Positions 1 to 14,182 are shown, numbered from the stretch's first letter. The stretch is DNA of 64,000 bases from Diplolepis rosae (GCA_030998225.1 JAPYXD010000679.1:806001-870000), one strand, 5' to 3'. Program-made: numbers and translations. The notes: a model not told the origin generated them from the sequence alone.

Positions 1-44
1 ACATCATCAGAATACATATTCAGATTTAAAAGTGTTTTTTGAAC

Positions 45-209
45 GGTCTTTAGAGACAGCAGAAATTATAGAATATGTTGCATCTTAACGTCTTCGGATA
101 GAATCTGTTATAATTTCCTTAAGTCGATATTGCAATAAAAATGTAATGGAATATGCTTGAAGAAGAATTGATGAGGATACATATTTAGACTTAAAATTGT
201 TTTTTGAAT
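45..209 (+). repeat. Reference type D monomer (165 bp)
   Basis: Markers are gagacagcag, attatagaatatgttgc, cttcggatagaatctg, ccttaagtcgatattgc, aataaaaatgtaatgg and gcttgaagaagaattgatg. Type D is a minority type: I see it between 0 and about 33.5 kb, then again only at about 55.2, 61.4 and 62.2 kb. It mostly occurs as part of the R1 block or the D-S cassette, so it tags array lineages. Confidence 0.93.
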
Positions 210-535
210 GGTCTTTAGAGACGACAGAAATTATTTTAATGTGTTTTATCTTTACGTCTGGAAATAAAATCTGTTATAATTTCCTTAAATCGATATTGCA
301 AAGAAATTGTATTGGAATATTCTTAAAGACGATATCATCAGGATACATATTTATACTTAAAATTGTCTTTTGCATGGTCTTTAGAGACGGCAGAAATTAT
401 TGAAATGTGTTGCATCTTAGCGTCTGGGAATAAAATCTGTTATAATTCCCTTAAATCGATATTGTAAAAAAAATGTAATGGAATATTCTTAAAGAATACT
501 TTGTTAGGATACACATTCAGACTTAAAACTGTTTT

Positions 536-2028
536 TTGAATGGTCTTTCGAGAAGGCAGAAATTATTGAAATGTGTTGCATCTTATCGTCTGGGAATAAA
601 ATCTTTCATAATTTCTTTAAATCCATATTGTAACAAAAGTTTATTTGAATATTCTTTAAGAGGACATCATCAGGAGATATATTCAGATTTAAAAGTGTTT
701 TTTGAACGGTCTTTAGAGACAGCAGAAATTATAGAATATGTTGCATCTTAACGTCTTCGGATAGAATCTGTTATAATTTCCTTAAGTCGATATTGCAATA
801 AAAATGTAATGGAATATGCTTGAAGAAGAATTGATGAGGATACATATTTAGACTTAAAATTGTTTTTTGAATGGTCTTTATAGACGACAGAAATTATTTT
901 AAAATGTTTCATCTTTACGTCTGGGAATAAAATCTTTTGCAATTTCCTTAAATCGACATTGTAACAAAATTTTATTTGAATATTCTCTAAGAGGGGATCA
1001 TCAGGATAAATATTCAGATTCAAAAGTGTTTTTTGAACGGTCTTTAGAGACAGCAGAAATTATAGAATGTGTTGCATCTTAACGTCTTCGGATAAAATAT
1101 TTTATAATTTCCTTAAATCGATATTGTAACAAAATTTTATTTGAATATTCTTTAAGAGGACATCATCAGGATACATATTTATACTTAAAATTGTTTTTTG
1201 AATGGTCTTTCGAGACGACAGAAATTATTGAAATGTGTTGCATCTTAACGTCTGGGAATAAAATCTTTCATAATTTCCTTAAATCGATATTGCAAAGAAA
1301 TTGTATTAGAATACTCTTAAAGACGATATCATCAGGATACATATTTATACTTAAAATTGTCTTTTGTATGGTCTCTAGAGACGGCAGAAATTATTGAAAT
1401 GTGTTGCATCTTAACGTCTGTTGATAAAATCTGTTATAATTTCCTTAAATCGATATTGCAAAGAAATTGTATTGGAATATTCTTAAAGACGATATCATCA
1501 GGATACATATTTATACTTAAAATTGTCTTTTGCATGGTCTTTAGAGACGGCAGAAATTATTGAAATGTGTTGCATCTTAACGTCTGTGGATATAATCTGT
1601 TATAATTTCCTTAAATCGATATTGCAAAAAAAAATGTAATGGAATATTCTTAAAGAAGACTTTATTAGGATACATTTTCAGACTTAAAATTGTTTTTTGA
1701 ATGGTCTTTCGAGACGGCAGAAATTATTGAAATGTGTTGCATCTTAACGTCTGGGCATAAAATCTTTCATAATTTCTTTAAATCGATATTGTATCAAAAT
1801 TTTATTTCAATATTCTATAAGAGGACATCATCAGGATACATATTCAGATTTAAAATTGTTTTTTGTACGGTCTTTAGAGACGACAGAAATTATTTTCATG
1901 TGTTTCATCTTAACGTCTGTGAATAAAGTCTCTATTAATTTCCTTAAATCGATATTGTAAAAAAAATGTAATGGAATATTCTTAAAGAAGACTTTATTAG
2001 GATACATATTCAGACTTAAAATTGTTCT
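536..2028 (+). repeat. Nine-monomer local repeat, copy 1 (1,493 bp)
   Basis: The marked pair of monomers at its start (tttcgagaaggcag, then cttatcgtctgggaata, then atccatattgtaacaaaag) recurs from 2,029 at exactly 1,493 bp. A further relative with the gagaaggcag change lies at about 26.2 kb. Internal similarity to the second copy falls off after a few hundred bases, so this is an old or partly overwritten duplication. Confidence 0.6.
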
Positions 2029-2642
2029 TTGAATGGTCTTTCGAGAAGGCAGAAATTATTGAAATGTGTTGCATCTTATCGTCTGGGAATAAAATCTTTC
2101 ATAATTTCTTTAAATCCATATTGTAACAAAAGTTTATTTGAATATTCTTTAAGAGGACATCACCAGGATACATATTTATACTTAAAATTGTCTTTTGTAT
2201 GGTCTTTAGAGACGGCAGAAATTATTTTAATGTGTTTCATCTTAACGTCTGTGAATAAAATCTGTATTAATTTCCTTAAATCGATATTGTAAAAAAAATG
2301 TAATGGAATATTCTTAAAGAAGACTTTATTAGGATACATTTTCAGACTTAAAATTGTTTTTTGAATGGTCTTTCGAGACGGCAGAAATTGTTGAAATGTG
2401 TTGCATCTTAACGTCTGGGAATAAAATCTTTCATTATTTCTTTAAATCCATATTGTAACAAAAGTTTATTTGAATATTCTTTAAGAGGACATCATCAGGA
2501 TACATATTCAGGTTTAAAAGTGTTTTTTGAACGGTCTTTAGAGACAGCAGAAATTATAGAATATGTTGCATCTTAACGTCTTCCGATAGAATCTGTTATA
2601 ATTTCCTTAAGTCGATATAGCAAAAAAAATGTAATGGAATAT

Positions 2643-3104
2643 GCTTGAAGAAGAATTGATGAGCATACATATTTAGACTTAAAATTGTTTTTTGAATGGT
2701 CTTTAGAGACGACAGAAATTATTTTAATGTGCTTCATCTTTACGTCTGGGAATAAAGTCTTTCATAATTTCCTTAAATCGATATAGCAAAAAAAGTGTAA
2801 TGGAATATTCTTAAAGAAGACATTAGGAGGACACTTATTCAGACTTAAAATTGTTTTTTGAATGGTCTTTCGAGACGGCAGAAATTATTGAAATGTGTTG
2901 CATCTTAACGTATGGGAATAAAATCTTTTATAATTTCCTTAAATGGATATTGTAACAAATTTTTATTTCAATATTCTATAAGAGGACATAATCAGGATAC
3001 ATATTCAGATTTAAAATTGTTTTTTGAATGGTCTTTAGAGACAGCAGAAATTATAGAATGTGTTGCATCATAACGTCTTTGGATAGAATCTGTTATTGTA
3101 TTGG
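2643..3104 (+). repeat. D-S cassette, copy 1 (short form)
   Basis: A type D tail (gcttgaagaagaattgatg at 2,643) is followed by the S monomer, marked by gtgcttcatctttacg, aataaagtc, gatatagcaaaaaaagtg and cattaggaggacac (2,821). It ends with the 30-bp-deleted monomer (tgttattgtattgg at 3,091). D-to-S spacing is 178 bp instead of 344, exactly one monomer fewer than in the other copies. S-to-deletion spacing is 270 bp, as in four other copies. Confidence 0.9.
3072..3104 (+). repeat. Monomer with 30-bp internal deletion (first of 13)
   Basis: The sequence gaatctgttat joins directly to tgtattgg, removing 30 bp that would include ccttaaatcgatattgc. Junctions (tgttattgtattgg) start at 3,091, 10,189, 14,799, 17,918, 19,546, 20,511, 23,301, 27,085, 28,548, 30,012, 34,088, 35,552 and 37,015. 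The same end points in all 13, with shared catcataacgtctttgg upstream, indicate one deletion event followed by amplification. None is present after 37,030. Confidence 0.93.
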
Positions 3105-6100
3105 AATATTCTTTAAGAGGATATCATCAGGATTCATATTTATACTTAAAATTGTCTTTTGTATGGTCTTTAGAGACGGCAGAAATTATTGAAATGTGTT
3201 GCATCTTAACGTCTGTGGATATAATCTGTTATAATTTCCTTAAATCGATATTGCAAAAAAAATGTAATGGAATATTCTTAAAGAAGACTTTATTAGGATA
3301 CATATTCAGACTTAAAATTGTTTTTTGAATGGTCTTTAGAGACGACAGAAATTATTTTAATGTGTTTTATCTTTACGTCTGGGAATAAAATCTTTTATAA
3401 TTTCCTTAAATCGATATTGTAACAAAATTTTATTTGAATATTCTTTAAGAGGACATCATCAGGATACATATTGAGATTTAAAAGTGTTTTTTGAATGGTC
3501 TTTAGAGACGACAGAAATTATTGTAATGTGTTGCATCTTAACGTCTGGGAATAAAATCTTTCATAATTTCTTTAAATCGATATTGTAACAAAATTTTATT
3601 TCAATATTCTTTAAGAGGACATCATCAGGATACATATTCAGATTTAAAAGTGTTTTTTGAACGGTCTTTAGAGACGACAGAAATTATTGAAATGTGTTGC
3701 ATCTTAACGTCTTTGAACAAAATCTGTTATAATTTCCTTAAATCGATATTGCAATGAAATTGTATTGGAATATTCTTAAAGACGAGATCATCAGGATACA
3801 TATTTAGACTTAAAATTGTCTTTTGCATGGTCTTTAGAGACGGCAGAAATTATTGAAATGTGTTGCATCTTAACGTCTGTGGATATAATCTGTTATAATT
3901 TCCTTAAATCGATATTGGAAAAAAAATGTAATGGAATATTCTCAAAGAAGACTTTATGAGCATACATATTTAGACTTAAAATTGTTTTTTGAATGGTCTT
4001 TAGAGACGACAGAAATTATTTTAATGTGTTTTATCTTTACGTCTGGGAATAAAATCTTTTATAATTTCCTTAAATCGATATTGTAACAAAATTTTATTTG
4101 AATATTCTTTAAGAGGACATCATCAGGATACATATTCAGATTTAAAAGTGTTTTTTTACGGTCTTTAGAGACGACAGAAATTATTGAAATGTGTTGCATC
4201 TTAACGTCTGTGGATATAATCTGTTATAATTTCCTTAAACCGATATTGCAATGAAATTGTATTGGAATATTCTTAAAGACGATATCATCAGGATACATAT
4301 TTATACTTAAAATTGTCTTTTGCATGGTCTTTAGAGACGGCAGAAATTATTGAAATGTGTTGCATCTTAACGTCTGTGGATATAATCTGTTATAATTTCC
4401 TTAAATCGATATTGCAAAAAAAAATGTAATGGAATATTCTTAAAGAAGACTTTATGAGGATACATATTCAGACTTAAAATTGTTTTTTGAATGGTCTTTC
4501 GAGACGGCAGAAATTATTGAAATGTGTTGCATCTTAACCTCTGGGATTAAAATCTTTCATAATTTCTTTAAATCGATATTGTAACAAAATTTTATTTCAA
4601 TATTCTATAAGAGGACATCATCAGGATACATATTCAGATTTAAAAGTGTTTTTTGAACGGTCTTTAGAGACAGCAGAAATTATAGAATGTGTTGCATCAT
4701 AACGTCTTTGGATAGAATCTGTTATAATATCCTTAAGTCGATATTGCAAAGAAATTGTAGTTGAATATTCTAAAACACGATATCATCAGGATACATATTT
4801 ATACCTAAAATTGTCTTTTGTATGGTCTTAAGAGACGGCAGAAATTATTTTAATGTGTTTCATCTTTACGTCTCGGAATAAAATCTTTCGTAATTTCTTT
4901 AAATCCATATTGTAACAAAATTTTATTTAAATATTCTTTAAGAGGATATCATCAGGATACATATTCAGATTTAAAATTGTTTTTTGAACGGTCTTTAGAG
5001 ACAGCAGAAATTATAGAATATGTTGCATCTTAACGTCTTCGGATAGAATCTGTTATAATTTCCTTAAGTCGATATTGCAAAAAAAATGTAATGGAATATT
5101 CTTAAAGAAGACTTTATTAGGATACATATTCAGACTTAAAATTGTTTTTTGAATGGTCTTTAGAGACGACAGAAATTATTTTAATGTGTTTTATCTTTAC
5201 GTCTGGGAATAAAATCTTTTATAATTTCCTTAAATCGATATTGTAACAAAATTTTATTTGAATATTCTTTAAGAGGACATCATCAGGATACATATTGAGA
5301 TTTAAAAGTGTTTTTTGAATGGTCTTTAGAGACGGCAGAAATTATTGTAATGTGTTGCATCTTAACGTCTGGGAATAAAATCTTTCATAATTTCTTTAAA
5401 TCGATATTGTAACAAAATTTTATTTCAATATTCTTTAAGAGGACATCATCAGGATACATATTCAGATTTAAAAGTGTTTTTTGAACGGTCTTTAGAGACG
5501 ACAGAAATTATTGAAATGTGTTGCATCTTAACGTCTTTGAACAAAATCTGTTATAATTTCCTTAAATCGATATTGCAATGAAATTGTATTGGAATATTCT
5601 TAAAGACGATATCATCAGGGTACATATTTATACTTAAAATTGTCTTTTGCATGGTCTTTAGAGACGGCAGAAATTATTGAAATGTGTTGCATCTTAACGT
5701 CTGTGGATATAATCTGTTATAATTTCCTTAAATCGATATTGGAAAAAAAAATGTAATGGAATATTCTTAAAGAAGACTTTATTAGGATACATATTCAGAT
5801 TTAAAATTGTTTTTTGTACGGTCTTTAGAGACGACAGAAATTATTTTAATGTGTTTTATCTTTACGTCTGGGAATAAAATCTTTTATAATTTCCTTAAAT
5901 CGATATTGTAACAAAATTTTATTTGAATATTCTTTAAGAGGACATCATCAGGATAAATATTCAGATTAAAAAGTGTTTTTTGAAAGGTTTTGAGAGACGG
6001 TAGAAATTATAGAATGTGTTGCATCTTAACGTCTTCCGATAGAATCTGTTATAATATCCTTAAGTCGATATTGCAAAGAAATTGTAGTGGAATATTCTAA

Positions 6101-7590
6101 AACACGATATCATCAGGATACATATTTATACCTAAAATTGTCTTTTGTATGGTCTTAAGAGACGGCAGAAATTATTTTAATGTGTTTCATCTTTACGTCT
6201 CGGAATATAATCTTTCGTAATTTCTTTAAATCCATATTGTAACAAAATTTTATTTAAATATTCTTTAAGAGGATATCATCAGGATACATATTCAGATTTA
6301 AAATTGTTTTTTGAACGGTCTTTAGAGACAGCAGAAATTATAGAATATGTTGCATCTTAACGTCTTCGGATAGAATCTGTTATAATTTCCTTAAGTCGAT
6401 ATTGCCATAAAAATGTAATGGAATATTCTTAAAGAAGACTTCTTGAGGATACATATTCAGACTTAAAATTGTTTTTTGAATGGTCTTTAGAGACGACAGA
6501 AATTATTTTAATGTGTTTTATCTTTACGTCTGGAAATAAAATCTTTTATAATTTCCTTAAATCGATATTGTAACAAAATTTTATTTGAATATTCTTTAAG
6601 AGGACATCATCAGGATACATATTCAGATTTAAAAGTGTTTTTTGAACGGTCTTTAGAGACGACAGAAATTATTGTAATGTGTTGCATCTTAACGTCTTTG
6701 AGTAAAATCTGTTATAATTTCCTTAAATCGATATTGCAAAGAAATTGTATTGGAATATTCTTAAATACGATATCATCAGGGTACATATTTATACTTAAAA
6801 TTGTCTTTTGTATGGTCTTTAGAAACGGCAGAAATTATTGAAATGTGTTGCATCTTAACGTCTGTGGATATAATCTGTTATAATTTCCTTAAATCGATAT
6901 TGGAAAAAAATGTAATGGAATATTCTTAAAGAAGACTTCTTGAGGATACATATTCAGACTTAAAATTGTTTTTTGAATGGTCTTTAGAGACGACAGAAAT
7001 TATTTTAATGTGTTTTATCTTTACGTCTGGGAATAAAATCTTTTATAATTTCCTTAAATCGATATTGTGACAAGATTTTATTTGAATATTCTTTAAGAGG
7101 ACATCATCAGGATACATATTCAGATTTAAAAGTGTTTTTTGAACGGTCTTTAGAGACGACAGAAATTATTGTAATGTGTTGCATCTTAACGTCTTTGGAT
7201 ATAATCTGTTATAATTTCCTTAAATCGATATTGCAATGAAATTGTATTAGAATATTCTTAAAGACGATATCATCAGGATACATATTTATACTTAAAATTA
7301 TCTTTTGTATGGTCTTTAGAGACGGCAGAAATTATTGAAATGTGTTGCATCTTAACGTCTGTGGATATAATCTGTTATAATTTCCTTAAATCGATATTGC
7401 AAAAAAAATGTTATGGAATATTCTTGAAGAAAACTTTATGAGGATACATATTCAGACTTAAAATTGTTTTTTGACTGGTCTTTAGAGACGGCAGTAAATA
7501 TTGAAGTGTGTTGCATCTTAACGTCTGTGGATTAAATCTTACATAATTTCTTTAATCCGAATTGTAACAAAATTTTATTTCAATATTCTA

Positions 7591-8280
7591 TAAGATGACA
7601 TCATCAGGATACATATTCAGATTTAAAAGTGTTTTTTGAACGGTCTTGAGAGACAACAGAAATTATAGAATGTGTTGCATCATAACGTCTTTGGATAGAA
7701 TCTGTTATAATATCCTTAAGTCGATATTGCAAAGAAATTGTAGTGGAATATTCTAAAACACGATATCATCAGGATACATATTTATACCTAAAATTGTCTT
7801 TTGTATGGTCTTAAGAGACGGCAGAAATTATTTTAATGTGTTTCATCTTTACGTCTCGGAATAAAATCTTTCGTAATTTCTTTAAATCCATATTGTAACA
7901 AAATTTTATTTAAATATTCTTTAAGAGGATATCATCAGGATTCATATTCAGATTTAAAATTGTTTTTTGAACGGTCTTTAGAGACGGCAGAAATTATAGA
8001 ATGTGTTGCATCTTAACGTCTTCGGATAGAATCTGTTATAATTTCCTTAAGTCGATATTGCAATAAAAATGTAATGGAATATGCTTGAAGAAGAATAGAT
8101 GAGGATACATATTTAGACTTAAAATTGTTTTTTGAATGGTCTTTAGAGACGACAGAAATTATTGAAATGTGTTGCATCTTAACGTCTGGGCATAAAATCT
8201 TTCATAATTTCTTTAAATCGATAATGTAACAAAATTTTATTTGAATATTCTTTAAGAGGACATCATCAGGATACGTATTC
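7591..8280 (+). repeat. R1 composite block, copy 1
   Basis: The block runs from taagatgacatc (7,591) to the rare marker atacgtattc (8,271), 680 bp apart. In order it holds gagacaacag, tgtagtgg with ctaaaacacgatatc, gtcttaagagac, tctcggaataaaatc with tttcgtaatttc, tttaaatattc with aggatatcatc, a type D monomer, and gggcataaaatc. It is preceded by the rare cttacataatttc / tttaatccgaattg monomer, shared with copies 5 and 6. Confidence 0.9.
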
Positions 8281-9574
8281 AGATTTAAAAGTGTTTTCTG
8301 TACGGTCTTTAGAGACGATAGAAATTATTGAAATGTGTTGCATCTTAACGTCTGTGGATATAATCTGCTATAATTTCCTTAAACCGATATTGCAAAAAAA
8401 ATGTTATGGAATATTCTTAAAGAAGACTTCTTGAGGATACATATTCAGACTTAAAATTGTTTTTTGAATGGTCTCTAGAGACGGCAGAAATTATTGAAAT
8501 GGGTTGCATCTTAACGTCCGTGGATATAATCTGCTATAATTTCCTTAAACCGATATTGCAAAGAAAATGTTATGGAATATTCTTAAAGAAGACTTTATTA
8601 GGATACATATTCAGATTTATAATTGTTTTTTGTACGGTCTTTATAGACCACAGAAATTATTTTAAAATGTTTCATCTTTACGTCTGGGAATAAAATCTTT
8701 TATAATTTCCTTAGACCGATATTGCAAAAAAAATGTTATGGAATATTCTTAAAGAAGACTTCTTGAGGATACATATTTATACTTAAAATTGTCTTTTGTA
8801 TGGTCTTTAGAGACCGCAGAAATTATTGAAATGTGTTGCATCTTAACGTCTGTGGATACAATCTTTTATAATTTCTTTAAATCGATATAGCAAAAAAAAT
8901 GTAATGGAATGTTCTTAAAGAAGACATTATGAGGATACATATTCAGACTTAAAATTGTTTTTTGAATGGTCTTTCGAGACGGCAGAAATTATAGAATATG
9001 TTGCATCTTAACGTCTTCGGAAAGAATCTGTTATAATTTCCTTAAGTCGATATTGCAATAAAAATGTAATGGAATATGCTTGAAGAAGAATTGATGAGCA
9101 TACATATTTAGACTTAAAATTGTTTTTTGAATGGTCTTTAGAGACGACAGAAATTATTTTAATGTGTTTTATCTTTACGTCTGGGAATAAAATCATTTAT
9201 AATTTCTTTAAATCCATATTGTAACAAAAGTTTATTTGAATATTCTTTAAGAGGACATCATCAGGATACATATTCAGATTTAAAATTGTTTTTTGTACTG
9301 TCTTTATAGACGACAGAAATTATTTTAATGTGTTTTATCTTTACGTCTGGGAATAAAATCATTTATAATTTCTTTAAATCCATATTGTAACAAAAGTTTA
9401 TTTGAATATTCTTTAAGAGGACATCATCAGGATACATATTCAGATTTAAAAGTGTTTTTTGAACGGTCTTTAGAGACAGCAGGAATTGTAGAATATGTTG
9501 CATCTTACCGTCTTCCGATAGAATCTGTTATAATTTCCTTAAGTCGATATTGCAATAAAAATGTAATGTAATAT

Positions 9575-10202
9575 GCTTGAAGAAGAATTGATGAGGATAC
9601 ATATTTAGACTTAAAATTGTTTTTTGAATGGTCTTTAGAGACGACAGAAATTATTGAAATATGTTGCATCTTAACGTCTGGGCATAAAATCTTTCATAAT
9701 TTCTTTAAATCGATAATGTAACAAAATTTTATTTGAATATTCTTTAAGAGGACATCTTCAGGATACATATTCAGATTTAAAAGTGTTTTCTGTACGGTGT
9801 TTAGAGACGACAGAAATTATTTTAATGTGCTTCATCTTTACGTCTGGGAATAAAGTCTTTCATAATTTCCTTAAATCGATATAGCAAAAAAAGTGTAATG
9901 GAATATTCTTAAAGAAGACATTAGGAGGACACTTATTCAGACTTAAAATTGTTTTTTGAATGGTCTTTCGAGACGGCAGAAATTATTGAAATGTGTTGCA
10001 TCTTAACGTATGGGAATAAAATCTTTTATAATTTCCTTAAATGGATATTGTAACAAATTTTTATTTCAATATTCTATAAGAGGACATAATCAGGATACAT
10101 ATTCAGATTTAAAAGTGTTTTTTGAACGGTCTTTAGAGACAGCAGAAATTATAGAATGTGTTGCATCATAACGTCTTTGGATAGAATCTGTTATTGTATT
10201 GG
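9575..10202 (+). repeat. D-S cassette, copy 2
   Basis: The D marker is at 9,575, the S marker cattaggaggacac at 9,919 (344 bp later) and the deletion junction at 10,189 (270 bp later). A gggcataaaatc / cgataatgtaac monomer and ctgtacggtgtttag lie between D and S. The D monomer reads gtaatgtaatatgcttg, shared with copies 3, 4 and 5. Confidence 0.92.
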
Positions 10203-12033
10203 AATATTCTTAAAGACGATATCACCAGGATACATTTTTATACTTAAAATTGTCTTTTGTATGGTCTTTAGAGACGGCAGAAATTATTGAAATGTGTTGC
10301 ATCTTAACGTCTGTGGATATAATCTGTTATAATTTCCTTAAATCGATATTGCAAAAATGTAATGGAATATTCTTAAAGAAGACTTTATGAGGATACATAT
10401 TCAGACTTAAAATTGTTTTTTGTATGGTCTTTAGAGACGACTGAAATTATTTTAATGTGTTTTATCTTTACGTCTGGGAATAAAATCTTTTATAATTTCC
10501 TTAAATCGATATTGTAAATATATTTTATTTGAATATTCTTTAAGAGGACATCATCAGGATACATATTCAGATTTAAAAGTGTTTTCTGTACGGTGTTTAG
10601 AGACGACAGAAATTATTGTAATGTGTTGCATCTTAACGTCTGGGAATAAAATCTTTCATAATTTCTTTAAATCGATATTGTAACAAAATTTTATTTCAAT
10701 ATTCTTTAAGAGGACATCATCAGGATACATATTCAGATTTAAAATTGTTTTTTGAACGGTCTTTAAAAACGGCAGAAATTATTGTAATGTGTTGCATCTT
10801 AACGTCTTTGAGTAAAATCTGTTATAATTTCCTTAAATCGATATTGCAAAGAAATTGTATTGGAATATTCTTAAAGACGATATCATCAGGATACATATTT
10901 ATACTTAAAATTGTCTTTTGTATGGTCTTTCGAGACGGCAGAAATTATTGAAATGTGTTGCATCTTAACGTCTGTGGATAAAATCTGTTATAATTTCCTT
11001 AAATCGATATTGCAAAAAAAATGTAATGGAATATTCTTAAAGAAGACTTTATGAGGATACATATTCAGACTTAAAATTGTTTTTTGAATGGTCTTTAGAG
11101 ACGACAGAAATTATTTTAATGTGTTTTATCTTTACGTCTGGGAATAAAATCTTTTATAATTTCCTTAAATCGATATTGTATCAAAATTTTATTTGAATAT
11201 TCTTCAAGAGGACATCATCAGGATACATATTCAGATTTAAAATTGTTTTTTGTACGGTCGTTAGAGACGACAGAAATTATTTTGATGTGTTGCATCTTAA
11301 GGTCTGTGGATATAATCTGTTATAATTTCCTTAAATCGATATTGCAAAAAAAATGTAATGGAATATTCTTAAAGAAGACTTTATGACGATACATATTCAG
11401 ACTTAAAATTGTTTTTTGAATGGTCTTTCGAGACGGCAGAAATTATTGAAATGTGTTGCATCTTAACGTCTGGTAATAAAATCTTTCAAAATATCTATAA
11501 ATCGATATTGTAACAAAATTTTATTTCAATATTCTATAAGATGACATCATCAGGATACATATTCAGATTTAAAAGTGTTTTTTGAACGGTCTTGAGAGAC
11601 AGCAGAAATTATAGAATGTGTTGCATCATTACGTCTTTGGATAGAATCTGTTATAATATCCTTAAGTCGATATTGCAAAGAAATTGTAATGGAATATTCT
11701 TAAAGAAGACTTTATGAGGATACATATTTATACTTAAAATTGTCTTTTGTATGGTCTTTTGACACGGCAGAATTTATTGAAATGTGTTGCATCTTAACGT
11801 CTGTGGATAAAATCTTTCATAATTTCCTTAAATCGATATAGCAAAAAAAATGTAATGGAATATTCTTAAAGAAGACTTCTTGAGGATACATATTCAGACT
11901 TAAAATTGTCTTTTGTATGCTCTTAAGAGACGGCAGAAATTATTTTAATGTGTTTCATCTTTACGTCTGGGAATAAAATCTTTCATAATTTCTTTAAATC
12001 GATAATGTAACAAAATTTTATTTCAATATTCTA

Positions 12034-12723
12034 TAAGATGACATCATCAGGATACATATTCAGATTTAAAAGTGTTTTTTGAACGGTCTTGAGAGACAAC
12101 AGAAATTATAGAATGTGTTGCATCATAACGTCTTTGGATAGAATCTGTTATAATATCCTTAAGTCGATATTGCAAAGAAATTGTAGTGGAATATTCTAAA
12201 ACACGATATCATCAGGATACATATTTATACCTAAAATTGTCTTTTGTATGGTCTTAAGAGACGGCAGAAATTATTTTAATGTGTTTCATCTTTACGTCTC
12301 GGAATAAAATCTTTCGTAATTTCTTTAAATCCATATTGTAACAAAATTTTATTTAAATATTCTTTAAGAGGATATCATCAGGATTCATATTCAGATTTAA
12401 AATTGTTTTTTGAACGGTCTTTAGAGACGGCAGAAATTATAGAATGTGTTGCATCTTAACGTCTTCGGATAGAATCTGTTATAATTTCCTTAAGTCGATA
12501 TTGCAATAAAAATGTAATGGAATATGCTTGAAGAAGAATTGATGAGGATACATATTTAGACTTAAAATTGTTTTTTGAATGGTCTTTAGAGACGACAGAA
12601 ATTATTGAAATGTGTTGCATCTTAACGTCTGGGCATAAAATCTTTCATAATTTCTTTAAATCGGTAATGTAACAAAATTTTATTTGAATATTCTTTAAGA
12701 GGACATCATCAGGATACGTATTC
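12034..12723 (+). repeat. R1 composite block, copy 2
   Basis: It has the same marker order and the same 680-bp span (12,034 to 12,714). Similarity to copy 1 continues about 2.9 kb further, to about 10.4/15.0 kb. The offset is 4,443 bp at first and about 4,609 bp after one monomer was gained at about 13.37-13.54 kb. The private change cggtaatgtaac is shared with copies 3, 4 and 6. Confidence 0.9.
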
Positions 12724-14182
12724 AGATTTAAAAGTGTTTTCTGTACGGTCTTTAGAGACGATAGAAATTATTGAAATGTGTTGGATCTTAACGTCTGTGG
12801 ATATAATCTGCTATAATTTCCTTAAACCGATATTGCAAAAAAAATGTTATGGAATATTCTTAAAGAAGACTTCTTGAGGATACATATTCAGACTTAAGAT
12901 TGTCTTTTGTATGGTCTCTAGAGACGGCAGAAATTATTGAAATGGGTTGCATCTTAACGTCCGTGGATATAATCTGCTATAATTTCCTTAAACCGATATT
13001 GCAAAAAAATGTTATGGAATATTCTTAAAGAAGACTTTATTAGGATACATATTCAGATTTAAAATTGTTTTTTGTACTGTCTTTATAGACGACAGAAATT
13101 ATTTTAAAATGTTTCATCTTTACGTCTGGGAATAAAATCTTTTGTAATTTCCTTAAATCGACATTGTAACAAAATTTTATTTGAATATTCTTTAAAAGGA
13201 CATCATCAGGATACATATTCAGATTTAATAGTGTTTTTTGAGTGTTCTTTAGAGACGACAGAAATTATTTTAATGTGTTTCATCTTTACGTCTGGGAATA
13301 AAATCTTTCATAATTTCTTTAAATCGATATAGCAAAAAAAATGTAATGGAATGTTCTTAAAGACGATATCATCAGGATACATATTTATACTTAAAATTAT
13401 CTTTTGTATGGTCTTTAGAGACGGCAGAAATTATTGAAATGTGTTGCATCTTAACGTCTGTGGATAAAATCTGTGATAATTTCATTAAATCGATATTGCA
13501 AAAAAAATGTAATGCAAAATTCTTGAAGAAGACTTTATTAGGAAAAATATTCAGACTTAAAATTGTTTTTTGAATGGTCTTTCGAGACGGCAGAAATTAT
13601 AGAATATGTTGCATCTTAACGTCTTCGGAAAGAATCTGTTATAATTTCCTTAAGTCGATATTGCAATAAAAATGTAATGGAATATGCTTGAAGAAGAATT
13701 GATGAGCATACATATTTAGACTTAAAATTGTTTTTTGAATGGTCTTTAGAGACGACAGAAATTATTTTAATGTGTTTTATCTTTACGTCTGGGAATAAAA
13801 TCATTTATAATTTCTTTAAATCCATATTGTAACAAAAGTTTATTTCAATATTCTATAAGAAGACATCATCAGGATACATATTCAGATTTAAAATTGTTTT
13901 TTGTACGGTCTTTATAGACGACAGAAATTATTTTAATGTGTTTTATCTTTACGTCTGGGAATAAAATCATTTATAATTTCTTTAAATCCATATTGTAACA
14001 AAAGTTTATTTGAATATTCTTTAAGAGGACATCATCAGGATACATATTCAGATTTAAAAGTGTTTTTTGAACGGTCTTTAGAGACAGCAGAAATTATAGA
14101 ATATGTTGCATCTTAACGTCTTCCGATAGAATCTGTTATAATTTCCTTAAGTCGATATTGCAATAAAAATGTAATGTAATAT

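Larger units (their letters stand above)
1..7590 (+). repeat. Left domain: irregular monomer mix
   Basis: This region has A, B, C and D monomers with several local long-period repeats but no single dominant unit. The segment beginning at 536 recurs at 2,029 (1,493 bp, nine monomers). The ctttgaacaa marker at 3,711 recurs at 5,535 (1,824 bp, eleven monomers). The ctaaaacacg marker at 4,770 recurs at 6,097 (1,327 bp, eight monomers) and at 7,753 (1,656 bp, about ten). These whole-monomer offsets indicate repeated unequal exchange rather than one fixed higher-order repeat. No non-satellite sequence is present. Confidence 0.85.

Noticed and set aside
61..140. Bacterial-type promoter look-alikes (tataat within gttataatttcc) in each monomer
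   Set aside because: The motif is part of an AT-rich satellite and recurs in most monomers. There is no paired upstream element, gene or ribosome binding site, and the context is eukaryotic.
41..209. Naming the host species or a published satellite family from the 166-bp length
   Set aside because: Many unrelated satellites have units of 155-180 bp. I do not recognise the sequence, and a database search would be needed.
197..403. Recurring open frames of 62-92 codons on the + strand, many near-identical, that could look like a small-protein family
   Set aside because: They repeat only because the monomer repeats. Most begin at TTG or GTG inside ttaaaattg or ttaaaagtg; a few, such as 27,705, have ATG. 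166 is not a multiple of 3, so the frame shifts at every monomer and each frame closes after about 1.2-1.5 monomers. I see no splice, promoter or poly(A) context.
748..1023. Minus-strand open frames (748-1,023, 9,008-9,196, 13,616-13,804, 43,832-44,074 and 61,822-62,061)
   Set aside because: They are reverse-strand readings of the same satellite, mostly over D monomers or cgacattg monomers. Two are identical because they lie in duplicated R1-domain sequence. They show no independent coding evidence.
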